Positions 47,690 to 60,570 of a stretch of DNA of 64,000 bases are shown one piece after another. Source of the DNA: Galbula dea (lineage: Eukaryota > Chordata > Aves > Piciformes > Galbulidae); assembly GCA_013399015.1 (NCBI GenBank), contig VWZX01019989.1, positions 1,723,725 through 1,787,724 on the forward strand. The letters are read 5' to 3'. Position 1 is the first letter of the stretch. The number at the start of each line of letters is the position of its first letter. The position numbers and the translations under genes are program-made. The notes beneath the pieces were generated by a model. The model did no database searches and was not told the origin of the DNA. It worked only from the letters and a program-made list of their open reading frames with translations.

Positions 47690-47960
47690 TTCTCACACTT
47701 TACCCAAGAGGAATTAATGATAATTAGCCAAGCTGATTACCCATCCCAGAATACATTACTTGTTTCATCAAAAGGCTGGCACACACATCTTTAAAACAGA
47801 CTTGACAGTAGAGTACAGTAAATATATTGGAAATCAATTAAATGTAACATCTTTTAGCACAGACTGAGCCAAGCAACATCTTCTCAACATTGCTTAAAGT
47901 GGTTTTGATGACATGTATATTAAGCAGACAGAAAATGTAATAATATTAGCAAATGCCTCA
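47690..47960. promoter_or_regulatory. Possible conserved non-coding element (AT/homeodomain-motif rich)
   Basis: The block contains ggaattaatgataattagcc, tcaattaaatg and aatgtaataatattagc, several TAAT cores within 270 bp of otherwise repeat-free sequence. This composition is common in developmental enhancers. No conservation data are available here, so this is only a candidate. Confidence 0.25.
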
Positions 47961-50900
47961 TGTCCCACAGGTCCAAACATACCAAAATCAGGGCCTCCAT
48001 TTTGGATTTGGTATTTAAACATGACCCCTATGTGTTGTGTATTTCCCACATCATTCTAGTGCTTTGCCTTTTGCTACAGAATTAAAAACAAAGCACTACA
48101 GGAACTAAGCTTTTCTGATGCATCCCTTGCCCTTGTGGTGCAAAGATGATTGTCCAGGTGTTTGTCTGGGCTGGCTACCTGTCTAAAGGGTCTCCATGAC
48201 TAATTTCAGTCACTTGAGGATTAAGATCTCTGCTTTTTCATGGAAACAGGCTTCTCCAGAGGGTGAATTGGAACAGCTAAGGCAGCTCCCACTGTATGAG
48301 AAGTGGTGCTATGGTGCAAAGCTGGCTCTGCTGTGTACTGTGGTCATCACAGCTTTTTTTTTTCTTACAGTTCCTATGTGTCTGTGTGACACCTCAGAAT
48401 GATATTTGGGCGACCTCTCTGGCATACCTCTTTCTTCCTCCATTCCCAGCCATGCTTCCTGTTTCACCAGCTGCAGGAGCACAGGGCTCTGCTTAGGAAG
48501 TACAGCCCATTTCTCAGGTGCCCATCACACCTCCATGCTTGATGCCCCAGGCTGGTTGCTGTGCTGTCTCTGCAGGTTAGACTAGGAGGAGATCCCACAG
48601 TCTGTCACTGCGGAAAGAATTACTTGTGTCTGTGTCAAGCAGGGCACCTATGCTTATCACTGAGATGTGGAAAAGCACCAAGTGGACAGAGAAGGCATGG
48701 GGGGGGACACGCTCTGCATGGTTTAATTACTTTTACTTTAACCCCAGACCTCTCTTGCCTCTGCAATGTTTGGTAAACATGACCTTTTAGAGAAGGAAAA
48801 AACAGATGGCATCCTGTATTAGTGTAACTGCCCGCTCAGCACCCCGAGAAAGAGAAACTTTGCTTTTCAGCAGCAGTCTTTCTGCCACTTCCACTCAGAT
48901 CTCTTGGCTCCTCATCCCTGAGGCAGGTTTGAAAATCACCAAATTCGCTGACAAAAGCCTGTTGGTGCAATCATGCAGAAGATAGAATTTCACTGCTAAA
49001 ATGAGATGAATTCAGGGCTGGGAGGCAGCGGAGCCTCTACAAGGCAATGAAACCTTGCATATCCCTTCAGCTCACTGCCCTTCTATTCCAGCTGCCTATG
49101 AGCTGGGTGAGGAACACAACTCTTGGCATTTATAGACCTGGGAAAGGGCTTCTGTGGCCTTCTTTTCCACCTGCAGTGACAGACCCTAGGCTGGACTACA
49201 CATCTGGGTTCTTTCCTAAGGGATTCAGGTAGCTTTCTGAAGGTAGTGAATGAACTGCTTCACAGGAAGATCTTTGTATAACCCAGGTAAGTTTTGTTTC
49301 TGTCTCAAGTACTTCAGTTATTTAATTTCTTGTGATCACTGCAGCCTAGTGGAAGTCTACTGCTTGTCTCAATCCAAGAAGAAAGCCTGGGCCTCCTTGA
49401 CACAAAGAGTAACTTTGCCCCAAATAGCCATCCTAGCTACAGACAGTCCAAACACTATTCACCAGTTTTAGGAAATCAGATATGATTTTAACTTTGCCAG
49501 TTTTTTCAGATTAAGGGATTTGGGTTGGCCTATGGCTGAAGGCCAAGAAAGAAAAAGCATGGTCAGCATTCCCTCCTCCTTTCCCCAATGCAGTGACCAC
49601 CCCCACAGCCTTATGCAGCAGGCACAAAGCTCTACTTTTCCAAGTTCTAACCTGTTTTGTCACTGCTGCTTCACTCACACTCTAATCCACTTCCTGTCAC
49701 CTGTCTTCCCTGAGGCCTTATTCCCTTTTCCATCTTTCTTCATTCCAATCTGGAAAACAGGATGACTTAGCAGTTTACACATTTGGCCATACAAACTCAT
49801 ATTCCCCTAGGGCCACCTAAACTATGAGGAATGAAAATTATTCCCATCCCTATACTTCATACTCAGACATGGACCTTCTGGGGCAAGATCATTAGGAAGA
49901 ATAGGAGTTTGCCTTGACACAGCTGATCTTACTGTACTGTTGAGCAGAACTATAGCTGGTGTTAGATGGCATTATGCCAGTGGATTGCACCAAATTCAGT
50001 AGAGGATCTAGCCTAATATGATATGTTTTAAGACAACCTGTAACATGTTTATCAGTTCCAGTCGTGCTGTAACAGCACAGCAGTATTTTTCACAATCCAC
50101 CATCCATTTTCATGCATCTTGACATACCACTCTGATATTAGCGCATTCTGGGAAATTACAGGCATCTGTTATATTTTGACAGTCACCCTGGAAGACGTGT
50201 GAAAGACTACCAGCAATGTGTACACATGGTAGCCTATACCCATCTTGCCTCTTTCCCCAAAGATGCAATGAAAGAGATTGCACTTAACCCTGATAAACAG
50301 GCAATAACAACAGCATCATATCCTGTTTAGAGGAAATAGCAACATATCAGTGTGGGACATGACAAAGGTGACGCATATCTCTAGACATCAGGCAAATACA
50401 GTTCCTAAAGGGATGATATGTGTGGGAAGAACCAAGGTGACAAACAGAGATGATTAAAAGTTACTAGAACACACCTGCAAATGGTGTGGCCAGTTAAGTT
50501 CTTCAGTCTCAAAAGAAAAATCTCACTGATCTCGGTTCCTGTTTATGTCTTGATGCTTTTCTTCAGGATGATGTTCCTCACAGAAGTTGTAGTGGTCTCC
50601 ACCTCTTCAGCAGTTTTTGAACAGGCCAGGTGACAGTCCCAAAAATCTCCCTATTTTTTTTTACACTCTGTCCCTCAGCTATCTATCTGTTTGTAGAGCC
50701 CAAATAGAGTGGCCTGAGCAGCTGTACAGTATGCTCCTCTTCAGCATCTCAGACTCTTCAGTGTACTCTTCCTGGAGCACATGAAAGCCTACCAGGGCCA
50801 TATGCAGAAGAAAGAACTGAGAAGCACAGACATGTTTTTCCAAAAGAAAAGATTATTGTATTTGAGCATAGAGCCTCCACCACAGGGGTGGTCAGAAGAT

Positions 50901-53900
50901 TAGAACTGAGTTAGTGTTTAGGAGCACAGAAAAGACAAAAGGCCTTTGGATTGATATCATACTACAAGCCTCATTGCTGTCACTGCCAAAGAATGCTGGC
51001 ATGAACAGGAATATTCCAGCCAAGGGACCTGCTCATTTATCTCCAGTTCACATGTTCTTGTTTCCTTTCTCCTTCTCTATATAGCATGGTTGCCAATTAT
51101 TTTCCTAACAGTAGCACCGTTATCTTTGCTAGGGTAAGTCTGTCTCTCTTTCTCATTGGCTCTTTTTTCCATCTCTTTGCCTTATCTGTCTATGCCTTGT
51201 AAGCCATGAGCAAATGAGTGAACAGAGTGTCTACAGAAATCACCTGTCAAGTTCAACAGAACACACTTGAATGTACACAAGATCTGTAATGGCCCAGTTT
51301 GGGGGTGGGTGCGTCTTGACTGATGCTGATCAGGTCACATGACACCAGTACAGGATTAGAATGAATGGTGTAAGCTCCACCACAGTCCATCTGCTATTAC
51401 TTTGTAAACTGTCTGTTTGCCAGTGCTAGACACAGGACTATTTCTGAAGCTGTCATAGCCTGTTCTCATGCACCTCTGTGGTGTTATCACACAGAGAACA
51501 CAGGATAAAGCACGTGTCTACGTTGCATTCCACTAGTACCAAGAAGTTACCATGTTACGGGCAGGGAATTCTTTGCAATATGAGACAGAGAACATGAGGA
51601 TCATCTGCAAGCCATTAGGTGAATCACTTAGTATTAAAGCAAAAAGCTGATCTCAGTAGCTGCTGAAGGTGGCTCCCATTAACATTACTGCTGCTGCACC
51701 CCAAAATTGGCAAGTGCTGTCATTATGTGGGATAAGAGTACCTGAATCCAAGTCTGAAATCCTCTAGGGCATGACCCACATGAGCAACAGGAGCAAAAAT
51801 GGAAAAGGAAGAGCTGGAAGAACATGTGGCCAGGCAATGGCTGGATATAGCTTCAGGCTCTCAGAAAACATGTGCCTGATAGGCATCTTCGCAGTTTCAA
51901 AAGAGATAGGTTTTCAGACAGTTTTTCTTTGGCCTCTCTCTCCTGCCACCTTCCTCCCTCCTGAAGAAAGGTGTTGATAGAGGCAAAGCAATCAACATGA
52001 CAGGGAGACTCCAGCTTCTGCTAGAGATTTTTTTTTCCTGTTGAAAAATCTGTTTTTCACTTTACTTCCTCACCCTTATGTTCTCCAAACTTGCCTGAAA
52101 GTGGCTGCACCAGCTGTTCGAGAGAAGCAGAGAAATACCCATGTGGTAGATAGTGCCAAAATGTCCTGGTGGATCTCCTTCACAGGACTGAGATGCTGCA
52201 TTTGGAACTCAACTCCTGTTTCTTTGGATGCTTCCAGAAAGAGCCATTCCTTCCAGGTCATAGTACCAGAAGAATTGCCAACTATAACTGCCTGCAAAAG
52301 ATTCCCAAGGTTGTTGGTAACTATAATGTTCTCTAAAACACTTTTTTGCTTATAATTGCAAGTGTTTTCATATTTCCCCTAAAATCTACATGCACTTAAT
52401 ACCTTTGTGGTTCCAGACCTAGGTTCCTGCAAAGCAATTAAAGCTGCTAGTCATGACTGTACAAAACACCCATAAAAAGTGAGTTTAGGAAGAGTTCAAA
52501 TCTGACTCTAGACATTACTCCTTGTCCACAGCTCTGTGTCAGACTAAAATCAAAACCCTGACAACTGTGAGCCTGGAGAATATTTATGTGAACTTTTTTG
52601 ACCCATTCCTGCCTGTTTGCTGCATCCCTACAACCTCCAATCATAGTATCTTGAGCAGGATTATTAAGTCTACAGGGAGGAAAGAGAAAGAAGTAGATGA
52701 GCTGTTAAGATGCAAAAAAAAATCCTCTCTTCTTGCCTGTGACCTCAATAAGGAAAATAAATGAGTAAGAAGCACAAATAGGATGTGCTAACAAAGCAGA
52801 AATGTTGCTCAAACTTCTCTTGTGTGTGTTCAAAAACAGTGCTGTGGAGTATCTTAGCATGAATGAAAGAAGTTAGATGGAAGAACTTTGTATATGAAGT
52901 CATCTGTCCTCAGATCACACAAGGCACAGACTATGGGCATAGAGGCTTGCTTTGCACTGGTATGTCCAGGTGCTGTAAGCCTGACCTGGAGTATTCTCTA
53001 ATAGGAATCAGAGTAGAATTCAGCCTCCATGGTCCACTAATTGTAAGAGTTGGCACTTAACACTGCCAGCTGGGGGCAAATTAGTTAGAGCTGTTATGCT
53101 GTTTTGCATGGTAGTTTATATATCTGATTTGATACAGACTAGAATCATTACCATGTTTCTTCACACCTGGGCCAGAGCCACTGAGTACCTCTGAACTGAG
53201 AGGAAGCATTGACCTCCAGATTATTATATCCAATATCCTGCCAGCAATCCTAAACTGGAAAGACTAATTTCCCATTTCACAAACTGGTTTTGCATTCTTT
53301 CTGACAGGCAAGGTCAACTTTTTACAAATTCAGACAGAATGTTAGGAAGCTTAGTTGTTTTTCTGTAGTGCTTAAAGAATGATGGATACTGGTGGAAATT
53401 GTCATTTCTTATCTGTTTCTTATCAAGATGCTTCAGTGGTATCTAAAAGGAGAATTGACTTGTAGAGCGGTTCAGTTCTCATCAGCTTTGTGGGCCTCAG
53501 CCCTAAGGGGTATTATATTCACAAAACAAGCAATGTCTTGTGGATTTCTTAAGAGTATCTAACTGTTAGAGGACATTGATCATCCAATGGCAAAATGAGA
53601 CCTGTACTGGGAGGAAAGATGCTCCTAGGCTACAGCAGTGGGGAACCAAAGAGTGACATGATGCTGTGAATATGCATGAATAATATTCATGGCTCTTCTG
53701 TGCCAATGTCTCCCAGCATCACTTTACAGGACAAAGAACAAGCGCTTGTTCAATGGGAACAGAGAATTCAGGTAAAAAGACATGAAGAGTCAGAAACGGC
53801 AGACCTCTAGAAATAAACAAAATAAAATCTTGTTGTTTTAACCATGTGCTGCTTAGGTTGTAAGATGCTCACATGTGGCTCGGAGAGGTGGGAAGAAAGA

Positions 53901-56259
53901 TGTTTGAAGGTTTGATTTCAAAGAACTGTCCAAAATCTGTCCATTCACTTTTCACCTTCCCACATGGAAAAACGGAATGACAACCCCAGAGGACCTCTTC
54001 CAGCACGAACACATATTTCTGTTTGAGTACTTTGGTAAGTGGGAACTGGGGCAAGAGGGAATTTCACCAGAACTGCAAAGGTGGCTTGAATATGTAGCCA
54101 ATGGGTTACATATTTTCTTACCACTAATTGGTGCTGTGATGCCAGGCAATAACCAATCTGTGACAGTGACTAATCTAGTAGGCACTTTAGAAATGAGTAG
54201 ACAGCTGTTTGAAGTCTAAACTATATTGAGTTACAATTTAATTGGTCTGTAATCATGAAGTAAACACTTGCCAGTTGCATTAATGGTGTTTCAACCCTAA
54301 TCTAAACAGCAGTCTCCCTTCTAGAAAGGGAGGAAATATTATGGGAAAATATAAGCAGAGCTTGCCCAACTTTTCCACAGATGTTTCCATAGATGTTTCA
54401 GACCCTAGCCCTTCTGCTCAGTACACATCTAAGCCCTTCCAGTGGCTGTTCAGATTCCTGACTTCTCCACTTTCTGGAAATACTCTTCATCTCCTTTGTC
54501 TTAAAAGCAAATCAGGTCTCATGTGCACTTCCTCCAGATAGAAAGGACCTTCTGTTTCCTGCAAATGCAGATGGAACATCATCCCTTCCAAAAGAGCTAT
54601 CTGGCATTTAATCCTGCCCTCCACACAAGTGTACCCAGATACCATCCACTCTCCTTTGTGATATGATCAGCCCTTCAGTGCTATCCCCACATCCATCGCC
54701 AAAGTGGACCTGCCCCAGGCGCTTAAAGTTTTATGTAGAGTTTCTCCCATCACTGGAGCAGAGGTGATTTTCTGCTGATTTCCTATTCAGCACTGCAGGC
54801 AAGCCAGAGGCAGGCTCCAAAAAGCCTATGAAAGGCAACTGAATGAATATCCTGTTCCCTCCAATTGTGACTCCATCATTTCCTCTCATTACTCTAATAG
54901 AAACAAATCTTCCTCATCTCAGCCCTAACACCTCACACAAAGGAAATTTGTATGTAATCCTATTAGAGTTGGGATGCTCCTGGACACATTTTAAGGTCAT
55001 TGTTCTGGGATGCCAGTCTCCACTGTGTGAGACTGGGAGAAGTGGGAAATGCAATTACTAAGCTATTCAAATCCCTAGAATGAAAGCCTGTTGTTAACAG
55101 GCAGAAGCCAGCAAGAAAAAGAGCAGTCGCTTTATGAAATTATAGGGTTTGGAAAAATCAAAGTCTAATTAGCACCTCAGTAAAGAAGCAGAGTTAACTC
55201 CTACTGCCATCCATGGAGTCTTCTCATTCCCCTCAACCTGATCTTTGGCATCTCCAGTGGAAGCTCAATCTGCAAAATGGGTTATGGCCATAAGGCCAGT
55301 GGTGTACAAGTCCAATGGAGACAATGATGGTCCACATCTAGGATTTACACTGTACTTTGAAAGGGAGAAGCCCTAAGAGTTCAGGAATCTGCCTGCTGCT
55401 GCCATCACCCCATACTGTACTTTGGCTCTGAGCTTCTTGAGGGCAGATTCTGAGACCAAATATGTCTCCTAATACTCATGACCTACAGCATCAGTCTTGA
55501 TGATTGCTGGTACAACTCAGCTAAGCAGCCAGGTGGGAAATTCACAGTGCTAAACTCATGGAGCTGTAACCCCACTACAATGAATTCACATGCTGGAGGA
55601 CAGAAGGGGTCTAGCACGGCTTGCAACAGTCAGTGAAGCAAAGCAGAACAATCCAAGTGGGAATGATCATAATTGCCTCATTGAGTTGGCTTCTATTGAG
55701 TGTCTATACACTGGCACATTCCTAATCGTTCCCACCTAGGAAAAGCCAAAGTATTTTTAGCCATAGAGGTAGCAAAGAAAGAGTCAGAAATCTTGCAGGA
55801 CAAACATTTGGGAAGACCACACAAGAACAACAACCACCACAAATCACAAGCAGAGGCAAACTTTTGTCCCAGACTGTTCCTGAGAGCCAGTCTCTTACTG
55901 TTATGCCCTGTGTTTCTTCTCCTTCTGCCCCACACTTGAGCTGTATGGCTGTTCTCACTGGTCTCTCCTGCAATCGAGCAGTCACTCTTCTTACTTCCTT
56001 GATGCTCCTCTTACCTGCACCTTTCCTGCTGTGTTACCCTCCTGCTGCCCATGTACCTGCAGTCTCTCGAAGGATTTCTGTCCCACAAGATAAGGCTGAG
56101 CTCCTGCTGAAAGCAGGACCATTCTTGCAGGTCCCAGAATGGAGTGATGTGGGCTGAGGTAAGGTTCCTGCTAGAGGAGGAGAAAGCAGCTGATCACCAC
56201 TGGAGTCTCCAAGTCCCCTGAAGAGACAAGAGTCACTTCCCTGTTTATGCTCTTTATTA

Positions 56260-56510
56260 GTCCCCATTCTCTTTAATCGGCTTAGACTGATGAGCCGAGG
56301 CAGCAGTAGGGATCAGCCAGGCTGTTTAATTAAAGGATTGCAGCTCAGCCCTGCAGTTTGGGGGTTTGTGTAAATGAGCTGCAAGCACATTATTTAATCT
56401 GCTGCACAGAGAGGAGTTGGGACGTTAATGAAGCAAACTCTAATTAAAACTAGACGGCTGATGGTTATTAGTGACATCAGTTCTGACAGGATTTATCTCA
56501 TTTAGGGAAA
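56260..56510. promoter_or_regulatory. Candidate conserved enhancer, dense TAAT motifs
   Basis: Within about 250 bp the plus strand reads tctttaatcgg, ctgtttaattaaaggattgc, cacattatttaatctgctgc, gacgttaatgaagc and actctaattaaaactagac. Several of these match homeodomain or POU-type cores and are spaced through non-repetitive sequence without open frames. The block lies deep in the long 5' intron. It is inferred from motif density only. Confidence 0.35.
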
Positions 56511-59500
56511 TGCCTGATCATGAAGGGGAAAAAGAAAGAATAAACTCGAGCTGGTTTATCCAATCCACCAGAACACCACTTGTGACTGGCTGTCCATTCA
56601 GCAGGGCTCAGGAGAGCTGCACAGGAAGCCACTGTGTCCCAGGCTCTCTCATCAGGAGCCCTGATGAGCTTATTTAAAGATATGCCTTGCTCACCCAGGA
56701 ACTGATTGCCTATTCAGGCTGTCTGACCCACATATTTCAGTCCTGATTGACTTTTGTTCTGCCTTGGTTCGATGGAGAACCATTCATAATTTGAGCAGGG
56801 TGATAGGCACTGAAAATGATCTGATAAGCATCTTCCAGCAGCACAATGAAGCATTCCAGAGCAGCATAGCTATCAGCTAGGGACATCAGCTCCCCAGGGA
56901 CCCTGTGTTTTTCCCTCCCTGACATTTTTTTGCTCTCTTCACTGCACTGTCTATGTAACTTCAGGTATGAAGAAAGCCCATGGCGGACTGCAGGATCTGG
57001 CAGAGGCCAGGGGATGTTTTCTGGCCAGCATAAAGCTGACCAGTGAGTTTAATAGTCCTGCATGTGCTGTGCTTTTCTTCTGGCACAGCGTGGGAGTTGC
57101 CTCAGACAGTAATATAGAGAGATCAGATGTAAAAGATGTTCTCTTTCAAAAAGCAAAAGTTCTGTGTGCCTGTTTCTCACCTTCACATAGCCATGGTGGC
57201 TTCAATCATCTCTATCTCTACATAGAATACTGTGTCATACACAGACAGATTCAGGACTGCTATTAGGGTCTGTGGGCATAGGAAATGGGGAGGACAAGAG
57301 AAAGCCTTAGGAAAAAAAGTAAGGAAAGCAGGAAGCCTGCAGAGTGGGACAAACTACAAAAGACAAAAAATGGACAGGCATAGATTAGCATGAGAAGGCC
57401 TTCAACTGGAAGCCCAGTTGCAACATGCTGTGGGTGTCACTGTCATTTCTTTCTACTTCTCACTTTTCTGCCTCAGACTTACCTTTGGATGCAACTTGCC
57501 AAAGTTGTTAAATTACTGAAACAAATGATTGCTTCCTCTTCAATTTACCTGCCAAACCCCATGTGAGAAATTTGGTGGTGTTCAGCACAAGGAGGGCAGG
57601 CAAACTCAGGCTCAAGGGATGAGTAGGGCCTTTGGGAACCACTGAAACATAAGGAAGGCCTGACAAACAAGGCATTACAAAGAGCAGGACAAAAATGACC
57701 CTAGAGCTTAAGACACTGTAGCAGTAACAGTCTTGCAGGGTAAGAAAACGCTAGAAACTAAGGGAACTGATAAGAAAGAAGATGGAGTTTGGGACAAGAA
57801 TGGGGCAGGGTATGATGATACAACACTATGACAAAATTGAGCTTTGTTTCAGACAAAATAGAACACATAACCAAAACTCTCCCTCTCTCTTTAGAAATGC
57901 AAGGGAGAGATACCTTTCCCTACCACAGAAACCTCTGCTGTTTCCTCCTCTTCCTTGCCAGCATCTCCCTATCTGCCACAGAGGTGTAGCTACAGACTGC
58001 ACCATGACTGCAGCCACAGGGCTGTCATGCAAACTTTACCAGTTAGCCCTCAGCACAGACATCATGAGTGTAATGTTTCCATCTTCATACACAAATGGGC
58101 AGGAGGGGTCCTGCTTCTCTACCCTGTCTCCAAGTGTGGCTGAATTTTACTTTTGAACATACACATATACAAACATCCCGTTCTCTTCACAGTTGTTCAG
58201 CACTCACACTTTTCCTTGGAAGGAAATAAAAAAACCACAGTCTGCTCCAGTGAACAGAATAAGCATGAGAAATGCAATTTTAAAAAAAGCTGTATCCTCA
58301 CCACTGCAATTCAGCTGCCCAACTCTTTCCACAGCCCTTCCTAATAAGTCCCTCCCTATACAGATGCTAAAGGTCAGATGTAACAGTGTGATGAGGGAGA
58401 TCTTTAGAGGGAAACCTGTTTGCTGTTGACAGAAGGATGATAAGGCATGAGAAAAAGGAGTAGGTCTGTGAGATGGATATGTAAGAAGTTGTGAGAGAAG
58501 AAGGAGATGGCAAGAACGGAGGGGCAAGGCCAAGCATGGAAGGTATGTGCAGTATGTGCATCTCAAGTACTTTATAAGCTACTTGGACGCTTTGGTCTTG
58601 GCACAGATGTCATTCACCAGTGAGGGAAAGCTATGACAATTGCTGGTGTACCCACCCTTGGCTGCACTGGATACAAGTTAGCAATAGTTAAAGAGTACCT
58701 GTCCGTAATTGTCCTTCATTGGCAGGCTCAGACCATTTCAACCCATGTAAAACTGCACCCCCCAACCCTGTCTCAGAGTGTGAGACTGAACCCTGAGTTT
58801 GGTTGATGACTTTTGATATAGCTTAAGAGTTATGGGTTTATACCAGTGTGTGTACAGGCACCTTATAATGTCAGACAGTTACTTTGAAGGAGAGGAGTGA
58901 CATGTGTGTGTCAGTGTCAAAGTGCTGCAGAAGGGTAAGAAAAGGTGCAAGTGTGAATGTGGGTTGATGGAAGCTGATGTTTAAAGAGGGGCTGAAAGTA
59001 TGTTTTTGGAGGTGCATGGGTGTGTGTGAGTAAAGTCCAGAGGGGGTCTGTGAGCAATTACACAACAGCATGAATAGTAATTTCAGGGAGGGGAAAAAAG
59101 AGGGATAGCAGTGCTGGGTCATCAGGGAGTATGGAGGAGGATGGGTGTGTGTAATATTTGAATTTTGTCCAGGCCAGGAAGACTAGTGATGGATGATAAG
59201 GAAGTAGGGGATGGAAAAGAAAAAGTCTTGCTAATAGCAATTTCTCACCTTGGTGAGGAGTCTGGAGATGAAGGCTTCTGCTCTGCATCAGCTGCTGGGC
59301 AACAGAACTGGTGTAAAACAGTTTCATTCCTGTAAAAAAAAAAAACCACAAACCATAGAAAGTCAGTGTTCTGTTCACTCAGCAGAAAACTCAAGGGAGA
59401 ATGCCTTTCCCAGGGCTGTTCCAAGGGGAGTCACTTCCAGTGACGCTGAAAGAGAAATCTGACTATTATATGAATGTTTTGCACTTTCAGGTGGCAGGGA

Positions 59501-59693
59501 GCAGGAGAGAAGGGGGCTGATAATCCTATTCCCTACCTTACCTCTCCTGCTGCTGATGTCAAGCTGTAGAGAACGGGGCAAAAGTGCCCAAATATAAAGT
59601 TTTCCTTCTGTCAATATCTGTCTCATGAGCCCATACATCTCATGAAAAACAGTTTTGGCTGTCTCTAACTTTTATTTTTTTGGGACAGAAACA

Positions 59694-59802
59694 TTTCTTA
59701 GATGTGTTTCCTTATGCATGTTTCTTATACATTGTATTGCAAAGAACGTTTCTTAGATGTGTTTCCTTATGTATGTTTCTTATACATTGTATTGCAAAGA
59801 AC
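59694..59802. repeat. 55-bp tandem duplication, two nearly identical copies
   Basis: The unit starting tttcttagatgtgtttcctt and ending tattgcaaagaac occurs at 59694-59748 and again at 59749-59802. I see one C/T difference between the copies, so the duplication is recent compared with the degraded transposons nearby. Confidence 0.93.
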
Positions 59803-60115
59803 TTGATTTTTCTTGTTTACAGTGGCTAAACCAACTCTGCAGACATTTCTCCTGTATTTCCTGACAGGTTTCTGGAGGGCCAGGCTTCCATATCCCACAT
59901 CTCCAGTGCAGCCATGCCATACAAGTAGCCACCTGGAGAGAGGCCATCAGATTTTCCACTCAGCACTTTGTTCTGCCCAACTCCCAGAGCAGCAATGGTG
60001 GGAGCTGGCTAGCCCAAGAGGTGTGAAGTATCTGCACCAAGACATCAGCTCTGGAGTCACAGACATCATCAGCTGCAATGTGGAAATGCAGAAGGTTCTC
60101 AAATGATTCAGCAAC

Positions 60116-60262
60116 TGTCGTTGTAGAGACAGACATGACACACACTCAGCAGCAATAGCAATTTTATTAGTAGCAACATTACTTTTATACCTTTACAGAA
60201 GGGAAAATGACCAATTACCTTCATACAGAAAGGGCACTAACCAATTAGTAACTATCTTTTAA
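60116..60262 (-). mobile_element. LTR-like segment (solo/truncated endogenous retrovirus LTR?)
   Basis: On the minus strand, going to lower coordinates, there are two inverted CCAAT boxes (60241-60245 and 60211-60215). A TATA box, TATAAAAG, follows at 60182-60189, then AATAAA at 60163-60168 and a terminal CA at 60116-60117. This order and tight spacing resemble U3-R-U5 of an avian LTR with a short R. I do not see the 5' TG end, a primer-binding site, a target-site duplication or retroviral coding sequence. The assignment rests on motif order only. Confidence 0.35.
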
Positions 60263-60570
60263 ATACCTCCAGGGATGGTGGCTCAACTCTGGGTAGCCTG
60301 TTCCGATGCCTGACAACACTTTCAGTGAAGAAAGTTTTCCTCATGTCCTTTCTAAACCTCCCCTGGCACAACTTGCGGCCTTTCCCCCTTGTTCTATCAC
60401 TTGTTACTTGGGAAAAGAGACCAACACCCACCTCACTACAACCTCCTTTCAGGTTATTTTAGAAAGTGGTAACGTCTCCTCTGAGCCTCCTTTTCTCCAG
60501 GATGAACAACATCAGTTCCCTCAGATGCTCCTCATAAGACTTGTGCTCTAGAGCCTGCACGAGCTTCCAA
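60263..60570 (-). mobile_element. CR1 LINE internal fragment lacking its 3' end
   Basis: The plus strand follows the CR1 reverse-complement consensus closely: cctccagggatggtggctca, cttgttacttgggaaaagag, cctcctttcaggttatttta and ctcagatgctcctcataaga. It is the longest and best-preserved CR1 in the window. The expected 3' block with ATTCTATGAT repeats should lie at lower coordinates and is absent, with the LTR-like segment in its place. Confidence 0.93.
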
